This document shows, in pieces, positions 7,690 to 15,823 of a DNA stretch of 33,826 nt. Position 1 is the first letter of the stretch; the number at the start of each line of letters is the position of its first letter. The DNA comes from a virus. A program made the translations under genes and the position numbers. The notes beneath the pieces were generated by a model. It had not been told where the DNA came from, did not search any database, and saw only the letters and a list, made by a program, of their open reading frames with translations. The stretch is from IMG/VR virus record IMGVR_UViG_3300019458_000615, positions 1-33,826 of that record; one strand, written 5' to 3'.

Positions 7690-7983
7690 ATGATTCAAGG
7701 TGAATACATCAACACTGAACGGTTGGCGGCAGCGGCGGATCGCAAGGGCACGCATTCGCTCCCGTCAACCGTTCAGCTTACCGAACCGCAGTTCCGCGCA
7801 TTCCTTTCCACACTCGCCAGCCAAGCGGGTTCAATGGCTGAACTCGCGCGCCAACTCGACGTGACCGGCCAGTTCATCGGCGAAATCATCAACGGCAACA
7901 AACGACCCGGCGCAAAGCTTCTCGACAAATTGGGCGGGAAGATGACCCGCGTCTATGAAATCCCTTTAGCGACAGATGAGTGA
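7690..7983 (+). CDS. Cro/XRE-like helix-turn-helix regulator, 97 aa
   Basis: Residues about 35-90 carry a Cro/CI-type fold: FLSTLASQAGSMAELARQLDVTGQFIGEIINGNKRPGAKLLDKLG, with recognition helix near GQFIGEIING. The final segment TRVYEIPL is typical of small Cro-like proteins. It has its own promoter and flanking repeats (7634-7681), and no Shine-Dalgarno is seen before the ATG, which fits a leaderless message. Its stop overlaps the small terminase start by eight bases. It probably regulates itself and perhaps the structural promoter at 13.1 kb. Confidence 0.78.
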   Translation: MIQGEYINTERLAAAADRKGTHSLPSTVQLTEPQFRAFLSTLASQAGSMAELARQLDVTGQFIGEIINGNKRPGAKLLDKLGGKMTRVYEIPLATDE

Positions 7984-8446
7984 GCAGCTTGAAACAATCC
8001 TGACCAATGATGACCGCGTTCGCTGCGCGCTCTCCATTGCGCAAGTCGAGGGCGGCTTGCCGGCGCGACTTGATGAGGCGGCGGCGGTCCTACAGGTGAG
8101 CGTCATTGATCTGGTCGCAATGCTGAACGATCAGGCATTCATCAAGCTTGTCCGCGGCTTTACTCAGGCGAAAGCTTCCCTTGCCTTGCATGGCAAAGGC
8201 ATTGAACGGCTGACCGAAATCGCAGCCTCGAAAAACGACAAGACCGCGCTGTTGGCGATTCAGGCGCTCGGCAAACTCACGGGCGATTTCAAACCAGCGC
8301 GATCTGTGGATGTCAAAGTCACGTTTGAAGATTTGCGCAAGCGTTCGGGCGGCCATCGTGACCCGCTCAGCGGCATGTTCGACATCAAAAATGTGGTGGA
8401 CGCCGAAGTCGAGGCCGAAGTGAACGAAGGAGCGGGCGATGAATGA
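7976..8446 (+). CDS. Terminase small subunit-like protein, 156 aa
   Basis: Recognised by position directly before the large terminase and by its layout. An N-terminal helix-turn-helix-like segment (ARLDEAAAVLQVSVIDLVAML) is followed by a helical oligomerisation region (HGKGIERLTEIAASKNDKTALLAIQALGKLTGDFKP) and an acidic tail. It would recognise the packaging site and load the motor. It overlaps its neighbours on both sides by eight bases, indicating an operon. Sequence similarity alone would be weak. Confidence 0.74.
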   Translation: MSEQLETILTNDDRVRCALSIAQVEGGLPARLDEAAAVLQVSVIDLVAMLNDQAFIKLVRGFTQAKASLALHGKGIERLTEIAASKNDKTALLAIQALGKLTGDFKPARSVDVKVTFEDLRKRSGGHRDPLSGMFDIKNVVDAEVEAEVNEGAGDE

Positions 8447-10367
8447 AACCGTTGAACAACCCTGCATCGCTCTCGACTACCTTGAGCGCGCGTCGGCTGA
8501 TGCGGAGCGCGTGAAGCCCGAAATTACGCAGTGGCGCCGTGATCCCGACGGATACATCTCGCGCCGGTTCATCGCGCTGAGTGAGTGGGATTTTCCGGCT
8601 TATGCGGCGGGAAATATCAAGATTCAAAACAAAGTCGGCAGGCTGGTTTACTTCAACTTCAACCGCGTTCAGCGTCAATTGTGGAAATGGTTTCTGGAAG
8701 ACCTGGCGGCGGGCCGTCCGATTCGCTGGTACATCCTGAAGGCGCGTCAAATGGGCGTGTCAACCTGGATTCTGGCGCTTTTCTATTGGCTCACTTCGAT
8801 GCGCCCGAATCGAAACGCTTTGATCACCGCGCACGATGAAGCGTCAACCCAGAATTTCAACTCTCGCATTCGCTCGATCCACGCGGAGTCTCATCCGCTC
8901 TTGAAGTCGCAAACGATCCTGGAACGACGCGACGTGATCCAGTTCGGGAATAAAACGACGGAACGGCAAAAGGGCGCCGGGGCCGGACTCGATAGCCGCT
9001 TGATCTTCTCGACGGCGCAGCGCGGAGAGCTGGGCCGGTCGTACAACTTCCACGCCGTCTTGCTTTCTGAGTTTGCGATCTGGCCGGAACTGGGCATTGA
9101 CGTGGCGTCACAGATGGTCGCGCTCAATCAAACCATCGCCGAACTGCCGGGCACGATCGTGATACTTGAGACGACGGCGAAGGGCGAAAATGCCGCGACT
9201 GAGATGTACCGCGACCAGTCAAACGGCTACCGGAAGATTTTCATCACTTGGGTCGCGTTCGACGATTACCGCTCACCGATGCGGCGCGGCGAAAAGCTTG
9301 AGGACATCTGCACAACCGACGAAGTGGGCGGCAGGCCAACGCGCTACGGGAACGAAGTCGAAGAAGCGCGATTGATCGAAGACGCCTTGCGCATCTGGTA
9401 TGCCGAAGACATCAAGGCCGCGACGGACGCCGATGAATGGATGCGCGCAGAGGTTCAGGCGCGGCTCAACTGGCGACGGCAAACGATAGACAAAAAATGT
9501 CTGGGCAATGTCCAACAGTTCCGCAAGGAATATCCGACGATTGCGGCTCACGCCTTCGCGTCCACGTCGCGGGTTATCTTCGATCAGCATTCAGTCAACT
9601 TGATGCGCGAACATCTGGCCGCTGAAGCTCTGCCGGCGCGCCGCTTTCATTACGATCACAACCCGGAAGAGACGGACGCAAACAAAAAGTTTCAGCTTTC
9701 GCCGTTCGGCCAGGTTCACGTCTACAAGATGCCGGAAGCCGGGCAAACCTACGTGATGGCGGGCGACCCTGGAATGGGCATTCCGAACTCAGGCGACCCG
9801 TCCGCGCTGATTGTGTTGGCCGTTCCCGACCTGGAAGAAGTCGCCAGCTTCAATCAAATCATCACCCCGGACAAATTCGCGGAACTGGCTTTCTACCTGG
9901 GGCGAATCTACAACACCGCGCTGCTCGGCATTGAAAACAACGAACGCGGCGGCTACGCGGCAAACCTGATTCTGTCGAAGCAGATGCACTATCCGCGACT
10001 GTATTACCGCTTCGATCCCTTCGACAAGAAAGCGACGGCAAAGCCCGGCTTCAACACAACCGACACAAACAAATCTGTGATGGTCTCGGCTACGCAGCAA
10101 ACCATCCGTGATCACGAAATCTTGCTCAGAACCCCCGCGCTACTCGAACAGCTTGACCATTACGTTTTGCTCCCGAACGGGACAATGGGCGGCGCGCCGG
10201 GATGGAATGACGATCTTATTTCCGCGCTGCTCATCGCCGTTCATCTCTCGACAAAGATTCACATGTACGCGCAACCGCCGGAGAGCGCGCCGAAAGGCTC
10301 TTTCGCTTGGCACGCGCAGAGGCACGCCGAACGCCAGAAACCGGGAATGTTTGGCTACAAACGCTGA
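8439..10367 (+). CDS. terL: Terminase large subunit, 642 aa
   Basis: DNA packaging motor with ATPase and nuclease domains. Walker A is a terminase variant, KARQMGVST at 101-109. A Walker B-like hydrophobic strand ends in acid at VLLSEF (Glu211), and a coupling-type ETT motif follows in VILETTAKGEN. The RNase H-like nuclease domain starts near 440 with AGDP (Asp443), then IENNE (Glu499) and WNDD (Asp591, Asp592), the three metal-binding clusters. Length is at the upper end of the family. It would cut and translocate DNA through the portal encoded at 10604. Confidence 0.93.
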   Translation: MNETVEQPCIALDYLERASADAERVKPEITQWRRDPDGYISRRFIALSEWDFPAYAAGNIKIQNKVGRLVYFNFNRVQRQLWKWFLEDLAAGRPIRWYILKARQMGVSTWILALFYWLTSMRPNRNALITAHDEASTQNFNSRIRSIHAESHPLLKSQTILERRDVIQFGNKTTERQKGAGAGLDSRLIFSTAQRGELGRSYNFHAVLLSEFAIWPELGIDVASQMVALNQTIAELPGTIVILETTAKGENAATEMYRDQSNGYRKIFITWVAFDDYRSPMRRGEKLEDICTTDEVGGRPTRYGNEVEEARLIEDALRIWYAEDIKAATDADEWMRAEVQARLNWRRQTIDKKCLGNVQQFRKEYPTIAAHAFASTSRVIFDQHSVNLMREHLAAEALPARRFHYDHNPEETDANKKFQLSPFGQVHVYKMPEAGQTYVMAGDPGMGIPNSGDPSALIVLAVPDLEEVASFNQIITPDKFAELAFYLGRIYNTALLGIENNERGGYAANLILSKQMHYPRLYYRFDPFDKKATAKPGFNTTDTNKSVMVSATQQTIRDHEILLRTPALLEQLDHYVLLPNGTMGGAPGWNDDLISALLIAVHLSTKIHMYAQPPESAPKGSFAWHAQRHAERQKPGMFGYKR

Positions 10368-10377
10368 GAGGCAAAAA

Positions 10378-10599
10378 ATGATTTATATCCTGTGCAACAA
10401 CTTTGCCCGCGCAGTAACGCCAGATGAGCGGCGGACGCCGAAAACCCGCGACCGCGCGCTGAGGGACACGATAGATAAGGCCAAAGACGGGGACATCCTG
10501 ATGATTGACGACCCGGATAGAGCGGAAGACGCGCTCGGATTGATCCTAGTAAGCGGAAAGAAGATTGAAATCTGGGAAGTGGAATTTGTGACGGAGTGA
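10378..10599 (+). CDS. Small hypothetical protein, 73 aa
   Basis: Short charged protein beginning MIYILCNNFARA with a central acidic helix-turn segment (DTIDKAKDGDILMIDDPDRAEDALGLI) and a beta-like end. The ATG at 10378 was chosen because GAGAGGC lies just upstream and it falls after the large terminase stop. The same frame is open further upstream but would lie inside terL. Tight packing between terL and portal supports a real gene. Family unknown. Confidence 0.62.
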   Translation: MIYILCNNFARAVTPDERRTPKTRDRALRDTIDKAKDGDILMIDDPDRAEDALGLILVSGKKIEIWEVEFVTE

Positions 10600-10603
10600 G
10601 AAT

Positions 10604-12541
10604 ATGCCACGAAAGAAGAAAACATACGAAGGCCACGAAGCCAAGACCTACAAGCCAGGCGTTCGGCGCGTGCAAACGCCGCTCTCTACCGAAACCGGCG
10701 ACGGCAAGCGCGATGGCCACATCTGGCTTTCACGCCTCGCCAAGACCGCGCGCCAACGTGAGGAAATGCGCAACGGCGCGAAGGACTGGCGCAGATATTA
10801 CGAATGGTTCGAGGGCGAGCAGTGGATGGAACGCGGGATGGAAGGCCATTCTCTCGCCACAGACAACGCGCGCAACACCGCGACAGTCAACGTCACGGGC
10901 AGCATCGCGCTTTCGTATGCGCCCTTCCTAATCAACGGCGACATCAAGTTTAAGCTGAAGGCGCGCAAGCCGTCTGACGTTGTCTCATCTGACATTCAGC
11001 AAAGCCTACTCAATTACGAATGGCAGGAACGCGGAATGACGGCTCAGGCCAAAGAGATTGTGCAAGATGTCGTCACCATTGGACACGGCATCGGCAAGAG
11101 CGGTTACGTTGTGGAAGTGGATGAAGCCAGGCGCAAGAGTGACGGCGCAATCAATTACAAAGATTACATCCGTCAAGACGCGGCTTTTATCGAGCGCGTT
11201 GATCCGCTGATGTTTCTCTTCGATCTGACGGCGAAGGATGGAACGCTCAAGACCGCGCGATGGTGCGCCGAATGCTTTCACGCGCCTTACGATGACGTGA
11301 TGGCCAACGCCGAATATGATCAGAAAGTTTTGCAGCAAATCAGCGCGGGCAACTACTCGCCAACGACGCGCGCCGGCTTCGACAACCATGATGACCCGGC
11401 TTGGGGCCAGCGATTGACGGCGGCTGTGCCGGAGGACCGGCTTGTAGCTCTGTGGGAAATCTGGGACAAGAAATTCAGAAAGCGGTACATCTTCGCTGAA
11501 GGCGTACCGGAGCCATTGATTGAGGAAAGCTGGCCATACGACTACCTCGACGGCTTCCCTTACGTCAAGCTTGACTACATTCGCATCGCCAACAAGCCTT
11601 ACGGAATGGGCGTGATGCGCCAGGCCGAAGACCAGCAAATCCAACTCAACCGCATCCGCACAGCGCAGTTTAATCACGTTCGATCACATCAACGGAAGTT
11701 TCTGGCCGTCGCCGGCGCAATCGCTCCCGAAGAAATCAAAAACTTCGGCGATCTGCCCGACGGCGCAGTCATCACCGCCGAACGACCGGACGCCATTCAA
11801 CCGATTCCAGATGCGCCGATGTCTGCGGACTTTCAAGTAGTCGAGGCGCGCATCGCGTCAGACATCGAACAACTCACCGGAGCGGACGCGCTCTTACAAG
11901 GCAGGCCGTTGCCATCCCGAACGACGGCGGGCGAAGTCTCCGCGCGAACAAACATCCTGCGATTGAAGGCTGACGACCGGGTCTCAGCCGTCGAGGGCGG
12001 CATAACCGAACTGGCGCGCCAAACGCTTCAGCATTTGAAGGCTCACCGGACTTTGCCCGATGTCGTCAAGATCGTTGGCGCTCAGGGCGCTTACTGGCAA
12101 GAGTACACGCCGGAAGATATTCAAGCCGACGTAGACGTGAGCGTTGAGTATTTTAGCGCGCCGAAGTTCGATCCCGCGCTTGACCGTCAACAGCGGCTGC
12201 AAATTCTCCAGCTTGGCGTACAGGCGTTGCCCGCGATGCAAGCGGCGGGCGCGCAAGACGCGCTCGACGTTCCGGCGCTGTTCGGCTGGGTGCTCGAATC
12301 GTTCGAGCAGAAAGACGCCGGGCGCTTTTTCAAACCGGCGCTGATACCGCAAGCGCCGCTTGAAGAGCAGACGCCGGGCCAGGGCCTACCGCCAGCGTTG
12401 GCCGGACAGATGGCGCCAACGCCTGTTCCCGAACAACCGAGCACGGGCGGCGTACCGGGCGAAGGACTGAACCCGGAAGATTTGATGATGATGCTCAGAG
12501 GCGGCGGCGTCGCTGGTAATGGCGCTCTGCCGCAAATCTAA
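10604..12541 (+). CDS. Portal protein (podovirus / P22-like type), 645 aa
   Basis: Dodecameric vertex ring through which DNA enters and leaves; assigned from size, position after the terminase and recognisable segments. These include an N-terminal RRYYEWFEGEQW, a beta-rich middle with WPYDYLDGFPYVKLDYIRIANKPYGMGVMRQAEDQQIQLNR, the helical stem-like ADALLQGRPLPSRTTAGEVSARTNIL, and a C-terminal helical then Pro/Gly/Gln-rich tail. GGAGTGAG precedes the ATG. The large size resembles P22-like portals rather than the compact HK97-type. Confidence 0.88.
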   Translation: MPRKKKTYEGHEAKTYKPGVRRVQTPLSTETGDGKRDGHIWLSRLAKTARQREEMRNGAKDWRRYYEWFEGEQWMERGMEGHSLATDNARNTATVNVTGSIALSYAPFLINGDIKFKLKARKPSDVVSSDIQQSLLNYEWQERGMTAQAKEIVQDVVTIGHGIGKSGYVVEVDEARRKSDGAINYKDYIRQDAAFIERVDPLMFLFDLTAKDGTLKTARWCAECFHAPYDDVMANAEYDQKVLQQISAGNYSPTTRAGFDNHDDPAWGQRLTAAVPEDRLVALWEIWDKKFRKRYIFAEGVPEPLIEESWPYDYLDGFPYVKLDYIRIANKPYGMGVMRQAEDQQIQLNRIRTAQFNHVRSHQRKFLAVAGAIAPEEIKNFGDLPDGAVITAERPDAIQPIPDAPMSADFQVVEARIASDIEQLTGADALLQGRPLPSRTTAGEVSARTNILRLKADDRVSAVEGGITELARQTLQHLKAHRTLPDVVKIVGAQGAYWQEYTPEDIQADVDVSVEYFSAPKFDPALDRQQRLQILQLGVQALPAMQAAGAQDALDVPALFGWVLESFEQKDAGRFFKPALIPQAPLEEQTPGQGLPPALAGQMAPTPVPEQPSTGGVPGEGLNPEDLMMMLRGGGVAGNGALPQI

Positions 12542-12554
12542 AAGGAGTGAATCA

Positions 12555-13016
12555 ATGCCGCTCTACTCTTTCAACTGTCCAATTCACGGCGCGTTCGATC
12601 TGCTTTTGCCGATGTCCGAATGGAACCGTGAAACCGCGCAATGTCAATGCGGCGCTGTGGCGGAACGACAGGCCGAACTCTGCGCGATGCGACCCGATTC
12701 GCTTTGGCACTTCGGCAAAGTCGTTGCGGACATCGGCGAAGTCAACTCATCGTCGAAGCTGGCCAGGATAAACCGCGACCGCAACATCGTCACAATCAAC
12801 GGCAGAGCGGACGCTGAAGCGATGAAGAAAACGGCGGCGGACGCGCGCAAGGGCTGGGATGCGCAACTCGAACGCGACACGCGAAAGCACTTTGAAGAAA
12901 TGTTCAGCGGCTCAGGCGTGGTTGATTCTGACGGCAACCTGTCGCCTGACGCGATGAGGCCGCAAGGCGGCGGCGATCTGAAAGGCGAATTCAGCGCCGA
13001 TCTGCTGGCCTCTTAG
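12555..13016 (+). CDS. FmdB-like zinc-ribbon phage protein, 153 aa
   Basis: The N-terminus MPLYSFNCPIHGAFDLLLPMSEW...CQCGAVAERQ matches the zinc ribbon of FmdB-like regulatory proteins (Cys8, Cys30, Cys32 and probably His11). The rest is charged and helical, ending in a Gly-rich linker. AAAGGAG at 12541-12547 fixes the ATG at 12555. Such proteins are common between portal and scaffold or capsid genes; their role in virion assembly is not known. The following 120 bases hold the promoter for the scaffold gene. Confidence 0.72.
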   Translation: MPLYSFNCPIHGAFDLLLPMSEWNRETAQCQCGAVAERQAELCAMRPDSLWHFGKVVADIGEVNSSSKLARINRDRNIVTINGRADAEAMKKTAADARKGWDAQLERDTRKHFEEMFSGSGVVDSDGNLSPDAMRPQGGGDLKGEFSADLLAS

Positions 13017-13064
13017 GTATGCGCCGCGCTCGAAAGATGCGGCTACGGTCAAAAGAGGGTGTTT

Positions 13065-13110
13065 CTTTTTGACACAAGGCGCTTGACTTGAAAAAGAACT
13101 TGCTGATAAT
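13065..13110 (+). promoter_or_regulatory. Promoter for the scaffold-capsid operon, sharing an element with 7634-7656
   Basis: CTTTTTGACACAA (13065-13077), four free bases, then CTTGAC (13082-13087) repeats the block at 7634-7656 with the same spacing. TTGACT (13083-13088) and GATAAT (13105-13110), 16 bases apart, form a good -35/-10. The predicted start is near 13117. AAGGAG (13126-13131) then serves the ATG at 13140. This probably gives the head genes their own transcript. Confidence 0.62.
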
Positions 13111-13139
13111 TCAGTACTTTACCGCAAGGAGTTTGATGT

Positions 13140-14192
13140 ATGGACAAAGTGACGATTCCAATTGAAGGCGCGAACGTCAGGCAGGGCGTGAACTACACGC
13201 GCGGGGCTGACGGCAAGATTATGCCAGCGGGCGGGCAGACCAGCCAAACAACGCCCGCGCCTCCCCTGCCCGATAGCCAGGCCGGACAGATGCAGGGCCA
13301 GGCCGTCGAGACGCAGCAACCGGCGCCGCCGCTTACACCGTTGCAGCAATTTCACCCCTCGCTTGATCCCTCGAAGGTCACGATGACTTTTGATGAAAAG
13401 ACCGGCAAGGTGCGCGTGATCCCGATTGCTGAGGCAGAAGCGGCGGCAGTTGAAGCGGAAGGTGAAACGGAAGATGTGGGCGATCTGCCGGACTTGGGAG
13501 AGCAACATTACAACATCCCCGGCGGGACACAGGACACGGCGCAGACAGCCACAGCAACCGCGCCAACCGCGGAAGCTCAGGCGCTGCGCGATCAGGTTGG
13601 CCAACTCACACAGATTGTCACGGCGATGGCTCAGGCTCAATTGAGCGGTAAGCCGTTGGCTGAAATGTTCGGAGCGCAACCGGCGCAACCCGCCGAACCG
13701 GACTTTTCGGAGCTTGACCTTTACGACCCGGCGCAACTCGCGGGCTTCATCAAGCAATCAGTTGGCGCAGCGATTCAAGGCGCGATTGCGCCACATCAAC
13801 AGACGATTGAAGGCGCGCGAAGGCGTCAGGAATACGACGCAACGGCGCTCAAGTTCGGCAACGAGCCAGACTTCAGACAGAAGTCAATCGCCGCCATTCA
13901 GCTTGTCGCCGATAACCCGGCTCTCACGATTGAGCAAGCCTACGGCGTCGTCAACAGGATTGCTCAGACTCTCACCCCGCAACTGACAGCAGCGGCGATA
14001 CCGCAACCCGCCGCTACACAAGCCACACGAACGCTGACAGCAGAGCAGGCGCAACAAAAGGCCGACCAAGCCAAGCGTTTGCCCGGCAACGGCGGAGTGC
14101 GAGGCGCAGGCAAACCGGAAATGCCCGCTCATATTCAAGGGCTGGGGCAGATGATTGCCTGGAACTTGCAGCAGGCTTCGCAAGGTAACTGA
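13140..14192 (+). CDS. Putative scaffolding protein, 350 aa
   Basis: Position directly before the major capsid gene and composition fit a scaffold. The N-terminal 130 residues are Pro/Gln/Ala/Glu-rich and low complexity. A helical, probably coiled segment (AEAQALRDQVGQLTQIVTAMAQAQL) follows, then an acidic patch, and the C-terminal half is helical and Gln/Ala-rich. It would guide capsid assembly and leave or be degraded before packaging. No protease was seen nearby. The identification rests on context. Confidence 0.68.
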   Translation: MDKVTIPIEGANVRQGVNYTRGADGKIMPAGGQTSQTTPAPPLPDSQAGQMQGQAVETQQPAPPLTPLQQFHPSLDPSKVTMTFDEKTGKVRVIPIAEAEAAAVEAEGETEDVGDLPDLGEQHYNIPGGTQDTAQTATATAPTAEAQALRDQVGQLTQIVTAMAQAQLSGKPLAEMFGAQPAQPAEPDFSELDLYDPAQLAGFIKQSVGAAIQGAIAPHQQTIEGARRRQEYDATALKFGNEPDFRQKSIAAIQLVADNPALTIEQAYGVVNRIAQTLTPQLTAAAIPQPAATQATRTLTAEQAQQKADQAKRLPGNGGVRGAGKPEMPAHIQGLGQMIAWNLQQASQGN

Positions 14193-14214
14193 GGCGAAGC
14201 GGGGAGAAGCCTAC

Positions 14215-15240
14215 ATGCTAGACACTTCTTTCAACCGTGTTGTGGCGACCAGTCTTAAAGGCTATTCGCGCGTCATCACGGATAACATCACCAGCAAACA
14301 GGTTCTGCTCTGGAAGCTTGGGCAGATGGGCGGCATCGAAACCCGACCCGGCGCATCTTCCATCGTCGAACCGATCATCTCAGCCGTCAACAGCACTGTG
14401 GCCAGCTACAGCGGCTTTGACCCGCTCAACACAACGGTTCAGAGCGGCATCGAGGCGGCGGAATATCCCTGGAAACAAGTGGCCGGAACGACAGGCTTGT
14501 CAGGAATCGAGAAGTTCAAAAACAGCGGCGCCGCGACTCAGGTAATCAACCTGTGGGACGCCGTCGGCAAACAGCTTTCGATTTCGATGCGCAAGTCAGT
14601 CAGCACAATGCTTTTCGGCGACGGAACGAGCAACGGCGGGAAGGACCTCGACGGCTTGCTTGTGGCCGTCGAAAACGGCGACGCCTGGTCAACCTATGGC
14701 CAGATTGATAGCAACGCTACGTCGAACTGGCGCAACCAGTTTATTGACGTGGCGGGCATTGACAGCGGCGGCAGTCCGGCGGCGGCGGAACTCGCTCTTT
14801 TCCGCGCCGGTATGACATCGCTTGTCAACGCTTGCACGGGCGGCGGCGACCGACCGCATCTCATCATCACCACGCAGACACTGCATGAGTATTGGGAGAA
14901 CAGAATCCTGATTCCCAATGAGCATTACGAGCGACGCGAAGCCGACGCCAACCTGGTTCAGAGCGGATGGGAAAACTTTATCTTCAAAGGCGTTCCCGTG
15001 TGCTGGGATGAAGATATGCTCCCGAACACTACCGGCGACGATGGGCAAGGGATGGTCGCGCTCAATCTCAATTATCTCAAATTCGTGATGGGCGAGGGCT
15101 ACGATTTCACGTTTACCGACCCGATCAGGCCGGACAACCAGGACGCTGAAACCGTGCAATGCCTGTTTTACGGCAACCTGATTCTGTCCAACCGGCGCCG
15201 TCAGGGCCGCGCGGACTTCGACACATCAAGCTCATCGTGA
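14215..15240 (+). CDS. Major capsid protein, 341 aa
   Basis: Shell protein, probably HK97-fold. Residues such as NITSKQVLLWKLGQMGG, the P-rich GASSIVEPI region, SISMRKSVSTMLFGDG, and the C-terminal YGNLILSNRRRQGRADF are typical of podovirus and siphovirus coat proteins of this class. The ATG at 14215 is preceded by GGGGAG (14201-14206); a longer frame from 14155 has a less convincing start within the scaffold gene. Scaffold before it and decoration protein after it support the role. The fold itself is inferred. Confidence 0.84.
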   Translation: MLDTSFNRVVATSLKGYSRVITDNITSKQVLLWKLGQMGGIETRPGASSIVEPIISAVNSTVASYSGFDPLNTTVQSGIEAAEYPWKQVAGTTGLSGIEKFKNSGAATQVINLWDAVGKQLSISMRKSVSTMLFGDGTSNGGKDLDGLLVAVENGDAWSTYGQIDSNATSNWRNQFIDVAGIDSGGSPAAAELALFRAGMTSLVNACTGGGDRPHLIITTQTLHEYWENRILIPNEHYERREADANLVQSGWENFIFKGVPVCWDEDMLPNTTGDDGQGMVALNLNYLKFVMGEGYDFTFTDPIRPDNQDAETVQCLFYGNLILSNRRRQGRADFDTSSSS

Positions 15241-15257
15241 GGAAGGAGTAAAACAAT

Positions 15258-15758
15258 ATGAACATCACACAGGGCATCAACCCCACTCAGGTTGACACAA
15301 CTCAACTCTTCCCGCTGGGCACGGAAGTGGACGACCCGCGCGCTCACGACTATCCGGGAAACCGGATTCGTTACATCAAAGCTGGGTCAGCGATTACGAT
15401 TTACGATGCGCTCAAGGTGAGTCTGACTCACACAAATGAACCCTGGGGACTCGTTCCGACCGCCGCTATTCAGGAACCGGTCGTAGGCATCGCTCACGTA
15501 GCTATTGCGTCCGGCTCTTATGGCTGGGTGACAGTGAAAGGCCGCGTTCCGAGTGCGACCGTCGCCTCAACCGGCTCGGCTGGCGCGAAGCTCGGCTCTT
15601 CGGCTTCAGCCGGTACGCTGGTTTCGCTCACTCAGGCAGACAGCAACTTTACGTCAAACGACTATCAAGAGTGTTTGGCGGCGGCGGCTGGCGTTGGGCT
15701 GATGGCTCTCGATTCGTGGGACAGCAACAACACGACGGTTGAAGTCTTGATCTCATAA
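15258..15758 (+). CDS. Capsid decoration / structural protein, 166 aa
   Basis: Small, Gly/Ala/Ser/Thr-rich beta-type protein. Its middle (VVGIAHVAIASGSYGWVTVKGRVPSATV) resembles the beta-barrel of head decoration or DUF2190-like proteins that stabilise shells. GGAAGGAG precedes the ATG. It lies immediately after the major capsid gene, the usual place. A strong hairpin follows it, at which the head operon may end or be attenuated. Confidence 0.66.
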   Translation: MNITQGINPTQVDTTQLFPLGTEVDDPRAHDYPGNRIRYIKAGSAITIYDALKVSLTHTNEPWGLVPTAAIQEPVVGIAHVAIASGSYGWVTVKGRVPSATVASTGSAGAKLGSSASAGTLVSLTQADSNFTSNDYQECLAAAAGVGLMALDSWDSNNTTVEVLIS

Positions 15759-15774
15759 CCGTCAAACCATAGAC

Positions 15775-15808
15775 AAGTAGAAGACCGCAAATTTGCGGCC
15801 TTCTACTT
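15775..15808 (+). promoter_or_regulatory. Perfect long hairpin between head genes and the methyltransferase-glycosyltransferase gene
   Basis: AAGTAGAAG (15775-15783) pairs with CTTCTACTT (15800-15808), and inside, CCGCAAA (15785-15791) pairs with TTTGCGG (15792-15798), with a single A/C mismatch. No T-run follows, so it may be a processing or stability element, or a weak terminator, for the abundant head transcript. The next ATG is 16 bases downstream with no clear ribosome site. Confidence 0.62.
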
Positions 15809-15823
15809 CACCCCGGTCAAACA

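Noticed and set aside
13023-13043. Terminator after the zinc-ribbon gene
   Set aside because: Only a 5-bp stem (GCCGC/GCGGC) and no T-run.
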